Positions 17,326 to 26,407 are shown, counted from the stretch's first letter. The stretch is DNA of 64,000 bases from an uncultured Verrucomicrobiales bacterium (GCA_937928545.1 CALGJQ010000011.1:1-64000), one strand, 5' to 3'. Made by a program: numbers and translations. Notes: generated by a model not told the origin, from the sequence alone.

Positions 17326-18429
17326 TCATTCCTTAAGCCGAACCGAAGTTCCACAGTAGATACACCGGAACCAATGAAAGAGGAGCATGTGCATGCTTGT
17401 TGGGAAAATGTAACCTAACAAGGGCATCCGGTGGGCTTTCACATGCTTGAAACAGGCCTTTCGACTCAGGAGAGGCTGACCACAAATCCGACACTTCAGA
17501 GGCTTCGCAATCGTGAGATAGAGAAACCCAAAGAACAAAAATGCGACCGGCACCATCAAGAGCCAGAGCGGTTCTTCAATGGGGAGTGAATCCCTAGCAA
17601 TCACCATGACTGCTGCCACAATACTCGCAGGAAAGAGCAGAAAAGAAATGAACGACACCAAGGCGGCTAATTTCACCCGCCTCGGCTGTGGGTGTAAAAC
17701 GCCACGGACATACCTTCGAGAATGAAGCTTCCTTCCTTCATTTAACTCAGGACTTGCCGTCTTCCGAATGTCAAAGCCCGCATTCCGTTTTAAAGGCTCG
17801 ACCACAGGGCGATCTTCCAATTTTTTGCTGCTCGAACTCAAAGCCAAGGGATCCGATTTCTGCGGAGGAATTCCACCCAGGGCGCTTTCACGAATCGTTT
17901 TACTTTCTTCGACCGGAACTTCTGTTCTTTTCCGGGTCGAGCGCCTCTTCTTCTGAACAGACTTTTTTTTCCGTTTCACTTCTCCCTTGTGATCAACAGG
18001 CGAATGCACCTTGCTCGCAAAATTAGCTTCCTGTTTCACTTCCACCTCCTTTGCGCTCACCTCGACAAATTCCTCCATCACGGGCACATCACTGACCGCA
18101 ATTTTATTGCCAACGATTTGCTCCTTTTTAACCGCTATCGCAATCGGAAGTGGCGTGACTTTAAGAGAAGGTTCACGAGTCGGCTCGGGGACAATGATCG
18201 TCTCTTCTCCGACGATCCCTCGCGCCTCCTTAATCCAAGCAATCACATCATCCTCAACGGGCACCTTCTTTCCCAATCCAAGATGCTTATTTGCATTAAA
18301 TATCTCTTCTTGCAGAGCAAATGCTTCGCTTTGGGCCAAAGAGCTAAGGCCCTCGACCCCAACCGCGCTGAGCAACTCAATTGCATCGTCGGTGAGTCCT
18401 TTGACCTGATTTAAATTACCTGCCGCCAT
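17326..18429 (-). CDS. Membrane protein with N-terminal DUF4332-like helix-hairpin-helix and C-terminal zinc ribbon
   Basis: This 367-residue protein combines unrelated parts. Residues about 5-75 (LTDDAIELLSAVGVEGLSSLA, ending IAWIKEARG) resemble the DUF4332 helix-hairpin-helix domain. A basic low-complexity stretch follows (KRKKKSVQKKRRSTRKR). Two membrane helices (AALVSFISFLLFPASIVAAVM, then PLWLLMVPVAFLFFGFLYL-like) precede a C-terminal zinc-ribbon pattern, CRIC with a partner CIYC, plus CFKHVKAHR between them. No known protein with this exact build comes to mind. It is transcribed downstream of valS. Function unknown; the basic linker could bind nucleic acid. Confidence 0.7.
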   Translation of the reverse strand: MAAGNLNQVKGLTDDAIELLSAVGVEGLSSLAQSEAFALQEEIFNANKHLGLGKKVPVEDDVIAWIKEARGIVGEETIIVPEPTREPSLKVTPLPIAIAVKKEQIVGNKIAVSDVPVMEEFVEVSAKEVEVKQEANFASKVHSPVDHKGEVKRKKKSVQKKRRSTRKRTEVPVEESKTIRESALGGIPPQKSDPLALSSSSKKLEDRPVVEPLKRNAGFDIRKTASPELNEGRKLHSRRYVRGVLHPQPRRVKLAALVSFISFLLFPASIVAAVMVIARDSLPIEEPLWLLMVPVAFLFFGFLYLTIAKPLKCRICGQPLLSRKACFKHVKAHRMPLLGYIFPTSMHMLLFHWFRCIYCGTSVRLKE

Positions 18430-18481
18430 TCTCGTTTTAAATTGAACATCATTTCCACGAGGCCTCCAATCAAAGATTCAA

Positions 18482-21178
18482 CTAACTCAAACTTCCGCGC
18501 ATCTCTTGCAATTGAGAAAGTTTCCCTTCCCACTCTGCAAGACGCTCTCGTTCAGCAGCTACAACCTCCGCTTTCGCGTTCGCAACAAACTTTTCGTTAC
18601 CTAACTTACCCTTTGATTTTCCAACCTCTTTCTGAATTTTTTCTATTTCCTTATCAAGGCGGGCTTTCTCAGCCTCGACATCAATCAAGCCATCAAGAGG
18701 CATGAATAGTTCCCCAGCAGGAGTCACCGCTCCCGGAGTCCCTTGCTCCGGAGCATAGGCCTCATCTCGCGTAACTTCCTCAGCACCAGCTAATAGCGCC
18801 AAAATATCCGCTTCTTGTTCTAACCACGATGGCCCACTCTTCGCGACAAAGCGCACGTCTTTTCTCGCTGCCAAACGATACTCCGCCTTCAAGTTCCTCA
18901 ACTTGGCTGCGGTCTCGTAAACAGCCGATGCTTCTTCGCAACCAGCGGTCACGACTCCAGCATCGACGCCCTCAAGAAGCGCCGTCTTAGGCAATTCCTT
19001 CTCCATGACAAACTCCCCCTCGGCAATGTAACCCATCCGAGAACTCAGTTCCTCGGTCATATGAGGCATGTAGGGATGCAAAAACTGCAAGTATCGAGCC
19101 ATCACCACATCAAAGACGCCCAAAGTTGTATCCCGCTGGGCTTCGCTCGCTTCTTCCCGCAAATCTCCTTTCACCGCCTCTAGGAACTTGTCGCAGAACT
19201 CACCCCAAAGGAAATCGTAGAGCTGCTGCCCCACTTCATTGAAACGATACTCGCCATAAGCCGCCTCCTGCGTCACCGCCAGTTGGTCACATTTCGCTAA
19301 AATATCGAGGTGGTAGGGCCTCAACGTTTCACACTCCGCAGGCACAAAGTCCACCTTAGGATCACTCCCAGCCATGCGTCGGAATCGACAAGCATTATAG
19401 ATCTTATTGGCAAAATTTCGACCTTCCTCAACCTGCGCCTCATCAAAGCGCAAGTCCGCCCCAATCGGCGCCGTCCGCATCAAGCCAAAGCGCAAGCCAT
19501 CCGCGCCATACTTATCCATGAGATCGATCGGATCAGGCGAATTGCCCAAGGACTTACTCATCTTCCGCCCCTGAATGTCGCGAATGATCGAAGTGAAGAA
19601 GACGTTCTTAAAGGGCAGTTCTCCCTTAAATCGATACCCCGCCATGATCATGCGAGCGACCCAGAAGAAGATGATATCCGGCCCCGTCACCAAGTCTGTC
19701 GTTGGGTAAAATTTCTTCACCAAGTCAGACTCTTCATCAACATTCTGCATCGTCGCAAAGGGCCACAACCAAGAACTAAACCAAGTGTCCAAAACATCGT
19801 TGTCCTGCACCCAGTTCTCAGGGTCCGCTGGTGGCTCCGCACTGACATGCAAATCACCTGCCGACAAATCATCCAGCGTCAGCGACTCCGCTTCCTGCAG
19901 GGCCTCCACTTTTTCTTTGCGATACCAAACCGGAATCCGATGTCCCCACCACAGCTGTCTCGAAACACACCAATCCTGAATCCCATCCATCCAGCTCCCA
20001 TGCGTCTTCGCCCAGCGCGCCGGACGATAAGAAATCTCTCCTTCACCAACCGCTTTCGCAGTCTCTTCGGTCGCAGGATACTTCAAGAACCACTGCATCG
20101 AAATCCGCGGCTCGATCGGCACATCCGCGCGCTCTGAAAAACCCACGTTGTTCTCGTGCTCTTCCACCTTAATCAGCAGCCCCATCTCATCGAGCATCTC
20201 CGTCGCCTTCTTACGAGCCACAAAGCGATCCAGACCATCCAGCTCAGGCACCTCCGGACAATTCACCGTCGCATCGGCATGGAAAACATCGATGATTTCC
20301 AAGTCATTCCGCATCCCGATCTCAAAGTCCGCTTTGTCATGAGCAGGCGTAATTTTCAAAGCCCCCGTTCCAAATTCCGGATCGACATGATCGTCCGCAA
20401 CCACCGGAATCTCCGCATGTGGGAAGGGTCGTTTCACCATTTGCCCAACATACTTCCCATAGCGTTCATCCTTCGGATTCACCGCCACCGCCACGTCACC
20501 CATCAAGGTCTCCGGACGAGTCGTCGCAACCTCCAAAAACTTCCCAGGCTCCTCCACCAACTCATACTTCATATAGAAGAGCTTCGAGTTCTGCTTCTTA
20601 GGAATCACCTCTTCATCCGAAAGCGCAGTCAGCGACACCGGACACCAATTCACCATCCTCTTCCCGCGATAAACCAGCCCGTCATTAAAAAGATCCGCAA
20701 AAACCTTCGAAACCCACTTCGAATAGTCCGCATCCATCGTAAAGCGCTCACGATCCCAATCACAAGAACACCCCAGCCGCTTCAGCTGCTTAATAATGAT
20801 CCCCCCATGCTTTTCCTTCCACTCCCAAACCTTCTCCAAAAACGCCTCTCGCCCAATATCGCGTCGCGTCTTCCCCTCCTCATCCCGTAACTGACGCTCG
20901 ACCTTCGTCTGCGTCGCAATCCCCGCATGATCCGTCCCCGGCAACCAAAGAACCTCACAACCCTTCTGCCGTGCCCGACGCGCCAAAATATCCTGAATCG
21001 TATTATTCAAAACGTGCCCTAAGTGCAAAATCCCCGTCACATTCGGAGGAGGAATGACAATCGAATAAGGCGGCTTCTCCGAATTCGGATCCGCTTCAAA
21101 ACACTTCCCATCCAACCAAGCCTGATACCAAGACTTCTCAACATCAGCGGGCTCATAACCTTTCGGCAACTCAGACAT
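18482..21178 (-). CDS. valS: Valine--tRNA ligase
   Basis: I choose the ATG at 21178 (MSELPKGYEP), preceded by GTAGGAGGTGGG; the product is 898 residues, a usual ValRS length. It charges tRNA-Val. The class I HIGH motif is PPPNVTGILHLGHVLN and the KMSKS loop is GRKMSKSLGNSPDP. The editing (CP1) domain lies between (for example TTRPETLMGDVAVAVNP). The C-terminal anticodon-binding domain ends in a coiled-coil arm (DVEAEKARLDKEIEKIQKEV), typical of ValRS. All catalytic landmarks are present. Confidence 0.97.
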   Translation of the reverse strand: MSELPKGYEPADVEKSWYQAWLDGKCFEADPNSEKPPYSIVIPPPNVTGILHLGHVLNNTIQDILARRARQKGCEVLWLPGTDHAGIATQTKVERQLRDEEGKTRRDIGREAFLEKVWEWKEKHGGIIIKQLKRLGCSCDWDRERFTMDADYSKWVSKVFADLFNDGLVYRGKRMVNWCPVSLTALSDEEVIPKKQNSKLFYMKYELVEEPGKFLEVATTRPETLMGDVAVAVNPKDERYGKYVGQMVKRPFPHAEIPVVADDHVDPEFGTGALKITPAHDKADFEIGMRNDLEIIDVFHADATVNCPEVPELDGLDRFVARKKATEMLDEMGLLIKVEEHENNVGFSERADVPIEPRISMQWFLKYPATEETAKAVGEGEISYRPARWAKTHGSWMDGIQDWCVSRQLWWGHRIPVWYRKEKVEALQEAESLTLDDLSAGDLHVSAEPPADPENWVQDNDVLDTWFSSWLWPFATMQNVDEESDLVKKFYPTTDLVTGPDIIFFWVARMIMAGYRFKGELPFKNVFFTSIIRDIQGRKMSKSLGNSPDPIDLMDKYGADGLRFGLMRTAPIGADLRFDEAQVEEGRNFANKIYNACRFRRMAGSDPKVDFVPAECETLRPYHLDILAKCDQLAVTQEAAYGEYRFNEVGQQLYDFLWGEFCDKFLEAVKGDLREEASEAQRDTTLGVFDVVMARYLQFLHPYMPHMTEELSSRMGYIAEGEFVMEKELPKTALLEGVDAGVVTAGCEEASAVYETAAKLRNLKAEYRLAARKDVRFVAKSGPSWLEQEADILALLAGAEEVTRDEAYAPEQGTPGAVTPAGELFMPLDGLIDVEAEKARLDKEIEKIQKEVGKSKGKLGNEKFVANAKAEVVAAERERLAEWEGKLSQLQEMRGSLS

Positions 21179-21524
21179 AAGCCCACCTCCTACCCGACTC
21201 CCCCCCCGCAAGCAAGCCTTCCAAGCCCCCAATCTCCCACGGAGGGGCTGTCTCCAGACTGCCCACCCCCCTCAGCACTCCCCCTACTCAAGCAAGTCTT
21301 AAAACTTAGCGTCTTAGCGGTTCAAAAAAAACACAACCCAAGCTCCCCCCCAGTCCCTCTGCTGCTCCGCTGCTCTGCGTGAGACTTCCCCCAACCTAGC
21401 TGGACTTACGGAGCTTGGACTTTAGTCCGAGTCACCCTCAACCTAAGTTTCGTTCATTTGTTCATTTTCATGATTGGCCCCTCCCCATCCATAATCCTAC
21501 CCTCCCCAACACAATCTTTCCCAA
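21179..21524. other. Divergent intergenic region between valS and pyc
   Basis: These 346 bases separate the divergent valS and pyc genes and must hold promoters for both. They are C-rich on the plus strand, contain a small palindrome GGACTTTAGTCC (near 21417-21428) and the word GTTCATTTGTTCATT near 21450, which recurs as TCGTTCATTTGTTCG near 63449. No RNA gene or clear -35/-10 pair was recognised. Some of this sequence resembles non-coding repeat debris. Confidence 0.5.
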
Positions 21525-24500
21525 ATGCCCACCCAACACAAACTCCTCGTAGCTAACCGTGGCGAAATCGCCATCCGTGTCTTCCGTGCCGCAACCGAAC
21601 TCGGCCTCCGCACCGTCGCCATTTACGCCGAAGAAGACCGCTTCTCCCGCCACCGTTTCAAGGCCGATGAAGCCTACCAGCTCGACAAATCAAAAGGCCC
21701 CGTCGGCGCTTACCTCGACTACGAAGGCATCGTCGCCCTCGCCAAAGCCAAAGGCGTCACTCTCATCCACCCCGGCTACGGATTCCTCTCGGAAAATGCC
21801 GACTTCGCCCGCGCCTGCGCTCGCGAAGGCATCACCTTCATCGGACCATCCTCCGATCTCCTCGGCTCCATGGGCGACAAGACCGCCGCGCGCGCTCAAG
21901 CCATCGCGGCCAACGTCCCCGTCCTCCCCGGCACCGATGACGCCATCACCGATCCCGACCAAGCCATCACCGCATCTCAAGAAGTCGGCTTCCCCCTCAT
22001 CATCAAGGCCGCCTTCGGTGGTGGCGGTCGCGGCATGCGCATCGTAGAAAAACCTTCCGAACTCCAGGCCCGCCTTAAAGAAGCCCAGGAAGAAGCCCTC
22101 AATGCTTTCGGAAATGACGCCGTCTTCCTCGAGCGCTACATCAAGCGCGCCAAGCACATCGAAGTGCAAATCCTCGGCGACCAACACGGAAACGTCGTCC
22201 ACCTGCACGAGCGCGATTGCTCCGTCCAACGTCGCTACCAGAAAGTCGTCGAAATCGCCCCCTCCATCGATCTCGAAGGCGACCTCCGCAACGAACTCTG
22301 CCTCTCCGCCGCCAACCTCGCCAAGTCCATCGGCTACGACAATGCCGGCACCGTCGAGTTCCTCTACGACATGGACTCCAAGGAATGGTTCTTCATCGAA
22401 ATGAACCCCCGCATCCAGGTCGAGCACACCGTCACCGAGTGCGTCACCGGCATCGACCTCGTCCGCTCACAAATCCTCGTCTCCCAAGGACACAAACTTC
22501 ACGAGCCTGAGATCGGCATTCCCGCTCAAGACGACATCCCCTGCAATGGCTACGCCATCCAGTGCCGCATCACCACCGAAGACCCCGAAAAAGGCTTCAT
22601 GCCCGACTACGGCCGCATCACGAACTACCGTTCCGCCGCCGGTTACGGTATCCGACTTGATTCCGGAAATGGCGACGCCGGAGCCGTCATCACCCCCTAC
22701 TACGACTCCATGCTCGTCAAACTCACCGCCATGGGCCGTGACTTCGAGACCGCCTGCCAGCGCACCGACCGCGCCCTCCGCGAATTCCGCATCCGTGGCG
22801 TCAAAACCAACATCCCCTTCCTCGAAAACGTCATCGCAGACGAGACCTTCCGCTCCGGCAACGCACACACCAAACTCATCGACTCCCAGCCCAGCCTCTT
22901 CGAGTTCACCGCCAAGCGCGACCGTGCCACCAAGCTCCTCAACTACCTCTCCGACATCACCGTAAACGGAAACCCCGGAGCCAAAAACTGGACCCCGCCC
23001 AAGCCTTTCGAAACTCCCCGCATCCCCTCTTCAAGGAGCGCGGGCGTCCCGCCCGTATCCTCAACCCAAGGCTCGCGCGAAATCCTCCTCGAAAAAGGCC
23101 CCGAAGGCTTCGCCGACTGGATCAAAAACGAAAAGCGCCTCCTCGTCACCGACACCACCATGCGCGACGCGCACCAGTCCCTCATCGCTACCCGCATGCG
23201 CACCTACGACATGCTTGCCATCGCCGAGACCTACGCCAACCGCACCCCGAATCTCTTCTCCATGGAAATGTGGGGCGGCGCCACCTTCGACACCGCGATG
23301 CGCTTCCTTAAAGAAGACCCTTGGGAACGCCTCCGTGAACTCCGCGAGCGCATCCCGAACATCTGCTTCCAGATGCTCTTCCGTGGCTCCAATGCCGTCG
23401 GCTACTCGAACTACCCGGATAACGTCGTCGCAGGCTTCGTCAAGCACGCCGCCGACTCCGGTATGGACATCTTCCGCATCTTCGACTCCCTCAACTACCT
23501 TCCCAACATGAAGGTCGCCATGGAAGCCGCCCGCGAACACGGCAAGGCCGTCTGTGAAGCTGCCGTCTGCTACACCGGCGACATCACCGACCCCAACCGC
23601 GCGAAATATTCCCTCCAATATTACGTCGATAAGGCCAAGGAACTTGAGAAAATGGGTGCCCACATCCTTTGCATCAAAGACATGGCCGGCCTCGCTCACC
23701 CCGCCGCCATTTCCAAGCTCGTCTCCACTCTCAAGCAAGAGATCGGCATTCCCATCCACTTCCACACCCACGACACCTCAGGTCTCAACGCCGCCTCCAT
23801 CATGGCCGCGTCCGATGCCGGAGTAGACATCGCCGACATGGCCCTCGCCTCCATGTCCGGGTCCACCAGTCAGCCCAACCTCAACTCGATCTGCGCAGCC
23901 ATGGGGAGCGCGGGCGTCCCGCCCGTTTCACAACCAAGCCCGTCAACCCCAGGAGACCAGACCGTCCCGCCCGTTTCACAACCCCAGCAAAGCCAAACGG
24001 GCGAGACGCCCGCGCTCCCCTCCCGCGACCCAGGCCTCGACATTCAAGCTCTCAACGAGCTCTCCGACTACTGGGAAGAAATCCTCACCCACTACGAGCC
24101 CTTCTACTCCGCTCCCCGCAGCGGCACCGCCGAGGTCTACCTCCACGAAATGCCCGGCGGCCAATACACCAACCTCAAGGAACAAGCCAACGGCATGGGC
24201 CTCGGCCATCGTTGGCAGGAAATCGCCCACACCTACGCCGACGTCAACCAGCTCTTCGGCGACATCGTCAAAGTCACCCCGTCCAGCAAAGTGGTCGGCG
24301 ACCTCACCATGCTTCTCGTCACCCAAAACCTGAAAGCAGACGACCTCCTCAACGGAAACGCCCCCGCCCTCGACTTCCCAGAATCTGTCATCGACATGCT
24401 CTCCGGAGGCCTCGGCCAACCCGATGGCGGATGGCCCAAGGAAATCCAAAAAGTCGTCCTCGGAGACAAAGTCCCCGTCACCGTCCGCCCCGGCGAACTC

Positions 24501-25094
24501 GCCGCCCCCTGCGACCTCGACGAAACCAAAGCCGAACTCAGCAAAGAGCTCGGGCGTGAAGCCACCGACGATGACCTCTACAGTCACCTCATGTATCCCC
24601 AAGTCTTCGCCGAGTTCCAGCAAAGCCTCAAAGACTACGACCGCCTCACCGTCCTCCCCACCCCCGCCTACTTCTACGGCCTCAGCGGAGCAGAGGAAAT
24701 CAACGTCGAAATCGCCCCCGGCAAAACCCTCTTCATCAAGCTCATCTCCATCGGCGAAGCCGACTCCGAAGGACGCCGTACTTTGTTTTTCGAACTCAAC
24801 GGCATGCCCCGTGAAACCGTCGTCGTCGATCGCGCTCTAGGAAAAGAAGCCGTCGCCAACCAAAAAGGCGATCCGAGCAATCCAAATCACATCAGCGCCC
24901 CCCTCCCCGGCATGATCAGCGAAGTCGCCGTAAAACCCGGCGACGAAGTTAAAGAAGGCGACAAACTCGTCGTCATCGAAGCCATGAAAATGCTCACCAC
25001 AGTAAGCGCCCCCGCCGACGGAACCGTCGGAGAAATCCCCCTCGCGAAAGGCAAGTCCGCGGATACCGGTGATCTGCTAGCTACGCTAAAATAG
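21525..25094 (+). CDS. pyc: Pyruvate carboxylase with repeat-derived in-frame insertions
   Basis: The 1189-residue single-chain enzyme makes oxaloacetate from pyruvate and bicarbonate, refilling the TCA cycle. The biotin carboxylase part (about 1-460) has KLLVANRGEIAIRVFRAA, the ATP-grasp loop FGGGGRGMRIV and EMNPRIQVEHTVTE. The carboxyltransferase domain starts near 540 (DTTMRDAHQSL, later GGATFDTAMRFL). A PYC_OADA region follows, then the biotinyl domain with EAMKM, Lys1155. Two segments are unusual: about residues 504-512 (RSAGVPPVS) and about 793-832 (MGSAGVPPVS to TGETPALPS). They replace normally short loops and are encoded by GC-rich palindromic repeats (listed separately). Reading frame and catalytic motifs remain intact, so the enzyme is probably active. 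Confidence 0.95.
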   Translation: MPTQHKLLVANRGEIAIRVFRAATELGLRTVAIYAEEDRFSRHRFKADEAYQLDKSKGPVGAYLDYEGIVALAKAKGVTLIHPGYGFLSENADFARACAREGITFIGPSSDLLGSMGDKTAARAQAIAANVPVLPGTDDAITDPDQAITASQEVGFPLIIKAAFGGGGRGMRIVEKPSELQARLKEAQEEALNAFGNDAVFLERYIKRAKHIEVQILGDQHGNVVHLHERDCSVQRRYQKVVEIAPSIDLEGDLRNELCLSAANLAKSIGYDNAGTVEFLYDMDSKEWFFIEMNPRIQVEHTVTECVTGIDLVRSQILVSQGHKLHEPEIGIPAQDDIPCNGYAIQCRITTEDPEKGFMPDYGRITNYRSAAGYGIRLDSGNGDAGAVITPYYDSMLVKLTAMGRDFETACQRTDRALREFRIRGVKTNIPFLENVIADETFRSGNAHTKLIDSQPSLFEFTAKRDRATKLLNYLSDITVNGNPGAKNWTPPKPFETPRIPSSRSAGVPPVSSTQGSREILLEKGPEGFADWIKNEKRLLVTDTTMRDAHQSLIATRMRTYDMLAIAETYANRTPNLFSMEMWGGATFDTAMRFLKEDPWERLRELRERIPNICFQMLFRGSNAVGYSNYPDNVVAGFVKHAADSGMDIFRIFDSLNYLPNMKVAMEAAREHGKAVCEAAVCYTGDITDPNRAKYSLQYYVDKAKELEKMGAHILCIKDMAGLAHPAAISKLVSTLKQEIGIPIHFHTHDTSGLNAASIMAASDAGVDIADMALASMSGSTSQPNLNSICAAMGSAGVPPVSQPSPSTPGDQTVPPVSQPQQSQTGETPALPSRDPGLDIQALNELSDYWEEILTHYEPFYSAPRSGTAEVYLHEMPGGQYTNLKEQANGMGLGHRWQEIAHTYADVNQLFGDIVKVTPSSKVVGDLTMLLVTQNLKADDLLNGNAPALDFPESVIDMLSGGLGQPDGGWPKEIQKVVLGDKVPVTVRPGELAAPCDLDETKAELSKELGREATDDDLYSHLMYPQVFAEFQQSLKDYDRLTVLPTPAYFYGLSGAEEINVEIAPGKTLFIKLISIGEADSEGRRTLFFELNGMPRETVVVDRALGKEAVANQKGDPSNPNHISAPLPGMISEVAVKPGDEVKEGDKLVVIEAMKMLTTVSAPADGTVGEIPLAKGKSADTGDLLATLK
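23035..23056 (+). repeat. Half-copy of a GC-rich palindromic repeat inside pyc (linker site)
   Basis: These 22 bases match the outer arm of the larger palindrome at 23903-24020 and are read in the same frame, giving SAGVPPVS. They fall in the linker between the biotin carboxylase and carboxyltransferase domains, a place tolerant of insertion. No matching right arm follows, so it is a single unit or a decayed copy. Confidence 0.75.
23903..24020 (+). repeat. REP-like inverted repeat inserted in-frame in pyc
   Basis: A 26-base left arm at 23903-23928 and right arm at 23995-24020 are reverse complements except for one position (GGCGTCcCGCC versus GGCGTCtCGCC). Between them lies a partial direct copy of the left arm near 23962-23984 (CGTCCCGCCCGTTTCACAAC). 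The element is translated as SAGVPPVS, VPPVSQPQQ and TGETPALPS. It interrupts the loop that in other pyruvate carboxylases joins the NSLxAA helix to the DTGLDL-like segment. The structure is that of a clustered REP palindrome; a transposase of the family known to move such repeats lies about 2.4 kb away. Confidence 0.85.
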
Positions 25095-25106
25095 CCACCA
25101 AACAAC

Positions 25107-25703
25107 ATGAAGTTATTAGCCCTATTTCTCTACTTTTTCCAACTGTTGATTTCGGAAGGGAGCTACCGTGAGCATGGTAGATTTAAGGCTTCAGAAGTCG
25201 GGGAAAAAGCTGCGGAAATTTTAAAGCAATTCGATCCTAATCCTGAGCTCAAGGGTATTTCTGTATTCTCGTCTCGGCGTATTCTCCCCAAAAAATGGAG
25301 CGGCCAAGAAGTCCGTATCACCAGAAAGAAAAATGGCAGCCTCGATTTAACTTTCCAACTTGGAGTCGAACAAATCACAAAGGGCTACATTGATTCCAAT
25401 TTTGAGAATCGTAGAGAAATACACTTATTTTCATTTCTATCAATCAAGGGAGCAAAAATTCGATGGCATCTAGATGGAAACCTCCAAGTAGCTCTCGCTA
25501 AAAAAACTGCAAATTTCTCTCCAATGGCGGGATTCACCATGAAAATTCAAAACAAAACCATTTTTGAACTAGCGACATCTAAAGCGTTAAAAAGTAGAAA
25601 AGAAGTTTCAGTTAACATCTGGCAAGATGACGCCGCCATAAAGCTCATCCAACTGTATTTTTCTAAAAACCCCAAAGATGAGCTTCTTTGGGAAGACGAT
25701 TAA
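25107..25703 (+). CDS. Hypothetical exported protein
   Basis: The 198-residue protein is not recognised. A short hydrophobic N-terminus (MKLLALFLYFFQLLISEG) suggests a signal peptide. The rest is mixed alpha/beta and basic, with beta-like segments such as GQEVRITRKKNGSLDLTFQLGV and KIRWHLDGNLQVALAKK; no catalytic motif stands out. It starts 13 bases after pyc but with clearly AT-richer codons than pyc, and it abuts the repeat region, so it may be an independently acquired gene. Its stop is 8 bases from the first MITE-like repeat. Confidence 0.6.
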   Translation: MKLLALFLYFFQLLISEGSYREHGRFKASEVGEKAAEILKQFDPNPELKGISVFSSRRILPKKWSGQEVRITRKKNGSLDLTFQLGVEQITKGYIDSNFENRREIHLFSFLSIKGAKIRWHLDGNLQVALAKKTANFSPMAGFTMKIQNKTIFELATSKALKSRKEVSVNIWQDDAAIKLIQLYFSKNPKDELLWEDD

Positions 25704-25710
25704 TCAATCT

Positions 25711-25937
25711 CCCGCCCCAAAGGGGCAAACCAACGTAACCCAGCGGCAGAGCGAAGCGCCGCCCTGGGTTCCCCGTCCGCAGATGACATGAGCCCTGTAG
25801 GGGCGATCTAACCTCCCGTGAATTCTATCACCCCGAGGTCACCCCACCATTAGACAGCCCCTACAGGGCTCCCCATTCTTCGCGTCCTGGAACCCCGGGC
25901 GATGCCCGAGGCTACGTTAGATTGCCCCCTTGGGGCA
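25711..25937. repeat. MITE-like repeat, copy 1
   Basis: The unit is about 225 bases. Its ends, 25713-25740 and 25910-25937, are imperfect inverted repeats of about 28 bases sharing the core TACGTTrGwTTGCCCC. Inside is a perfect 14-base inverted pair, AGCCCTGTAGGGGC and GCCCCTACAGGGCT, and a smaller stem CCCAGCGGC...GCCGCCCTGGG. The whole unit can fold on itself. A near-identical copy lies 368 bases downstream. No ORF is present. A degenerate further end-like sequence lies at about 25943-25969. Confidence 0.85.
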
Positions 25938-26078
25938 TGTGAACCTACGTTAATTTTCTCCGTTGGGCCCTGGCATTTTCCGAAACTGATGTGAACATTT
26001 CCGTGATCATTCAAAAATGCCCTCCGTCGCCCAACCAATGAATTCACCAGTCACCATTCCAAATTCACCATTCCTTCC

Positions 26079-26305
26079 CCCGCCCCACCGGGGCAAACCA
26101 ACGTAGCCCAGCGGCAGAGCGAAGCGCCGCCCTGGGTTCCCCGCCCGCAGATGACATGAGCCCTGTAGGGGCGATCTAACCTCCCGTGAATTCTATCACC
26201 CCGAGGTCACCCCACCATTAGACAGCCCCTACAGGGCTCCCCATTCTTCGCGTCCTGGAACCCCGGGCGATGCCCGGGGCTACATTAGATTGCCCCGTTG
26301 GGACG
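26079..26305. repeat. MITE-like repeat, copy 2
   Basis: Copy 2 matches copy 1 almost base for base with an offset of 368; I see differences at only about a dozen positions, mostly at the ends. Inverted ends are 26081-26108 and 26278-26305. The internal AGCCCTGTAGGGGC / GCCCCTACAGGGCT pair is unchanged. The close match means recent duplication or gene conversion. The transposase-like gene at 26408 follows about 100 bases later. Confidence 0.85.
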
Positions 26306-26345
26306 CAGGGACTACGTTGGATTGCCCCTTTGGGACGCGGGAACC
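26306..26345. repeat. Extra terminal-repeat unit next to copy 2
   Basis: Directly after copy 2 a second right-end unit is present (GACTACGTTGGATTGCCCC at 26310-26328, continuing TTTGGGACG). It gives a short tandem of about 32-base units adjoining the transposase gene. This could be the remains of another copy or part of the element end recognised by the enzyme. Confidence 0.6.
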
Positions 26346-26407
26346 TTTGAACTCGCGCCGCCGATTCACACTTGGCGATGCCTGCATACAATTGGTATCG
26401 TTGCCCC

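Noticed and set aside
19310-20890. Arg/His/Pro-rich plus-strand frames opposite valS
   Set aside because: Shadow frames of the valS coding strand; no signal or motif.
21690-24623. Long open frames on both strands within pyc (for example 21690-22427 and 23061-23771 minus, 23669-24559 plus)
   Set aside because: They have extreme composition (Gly/Val/Asp-rich or Arg/His/Pro-rich) and no family motif; pyc explains the region.
25711-26345. Possible CRISPR array because of repeated palindromic units
   Set aside because: Only two full ~225-base copies, no short regular repeats with unique spacers and no cas genes nearby.
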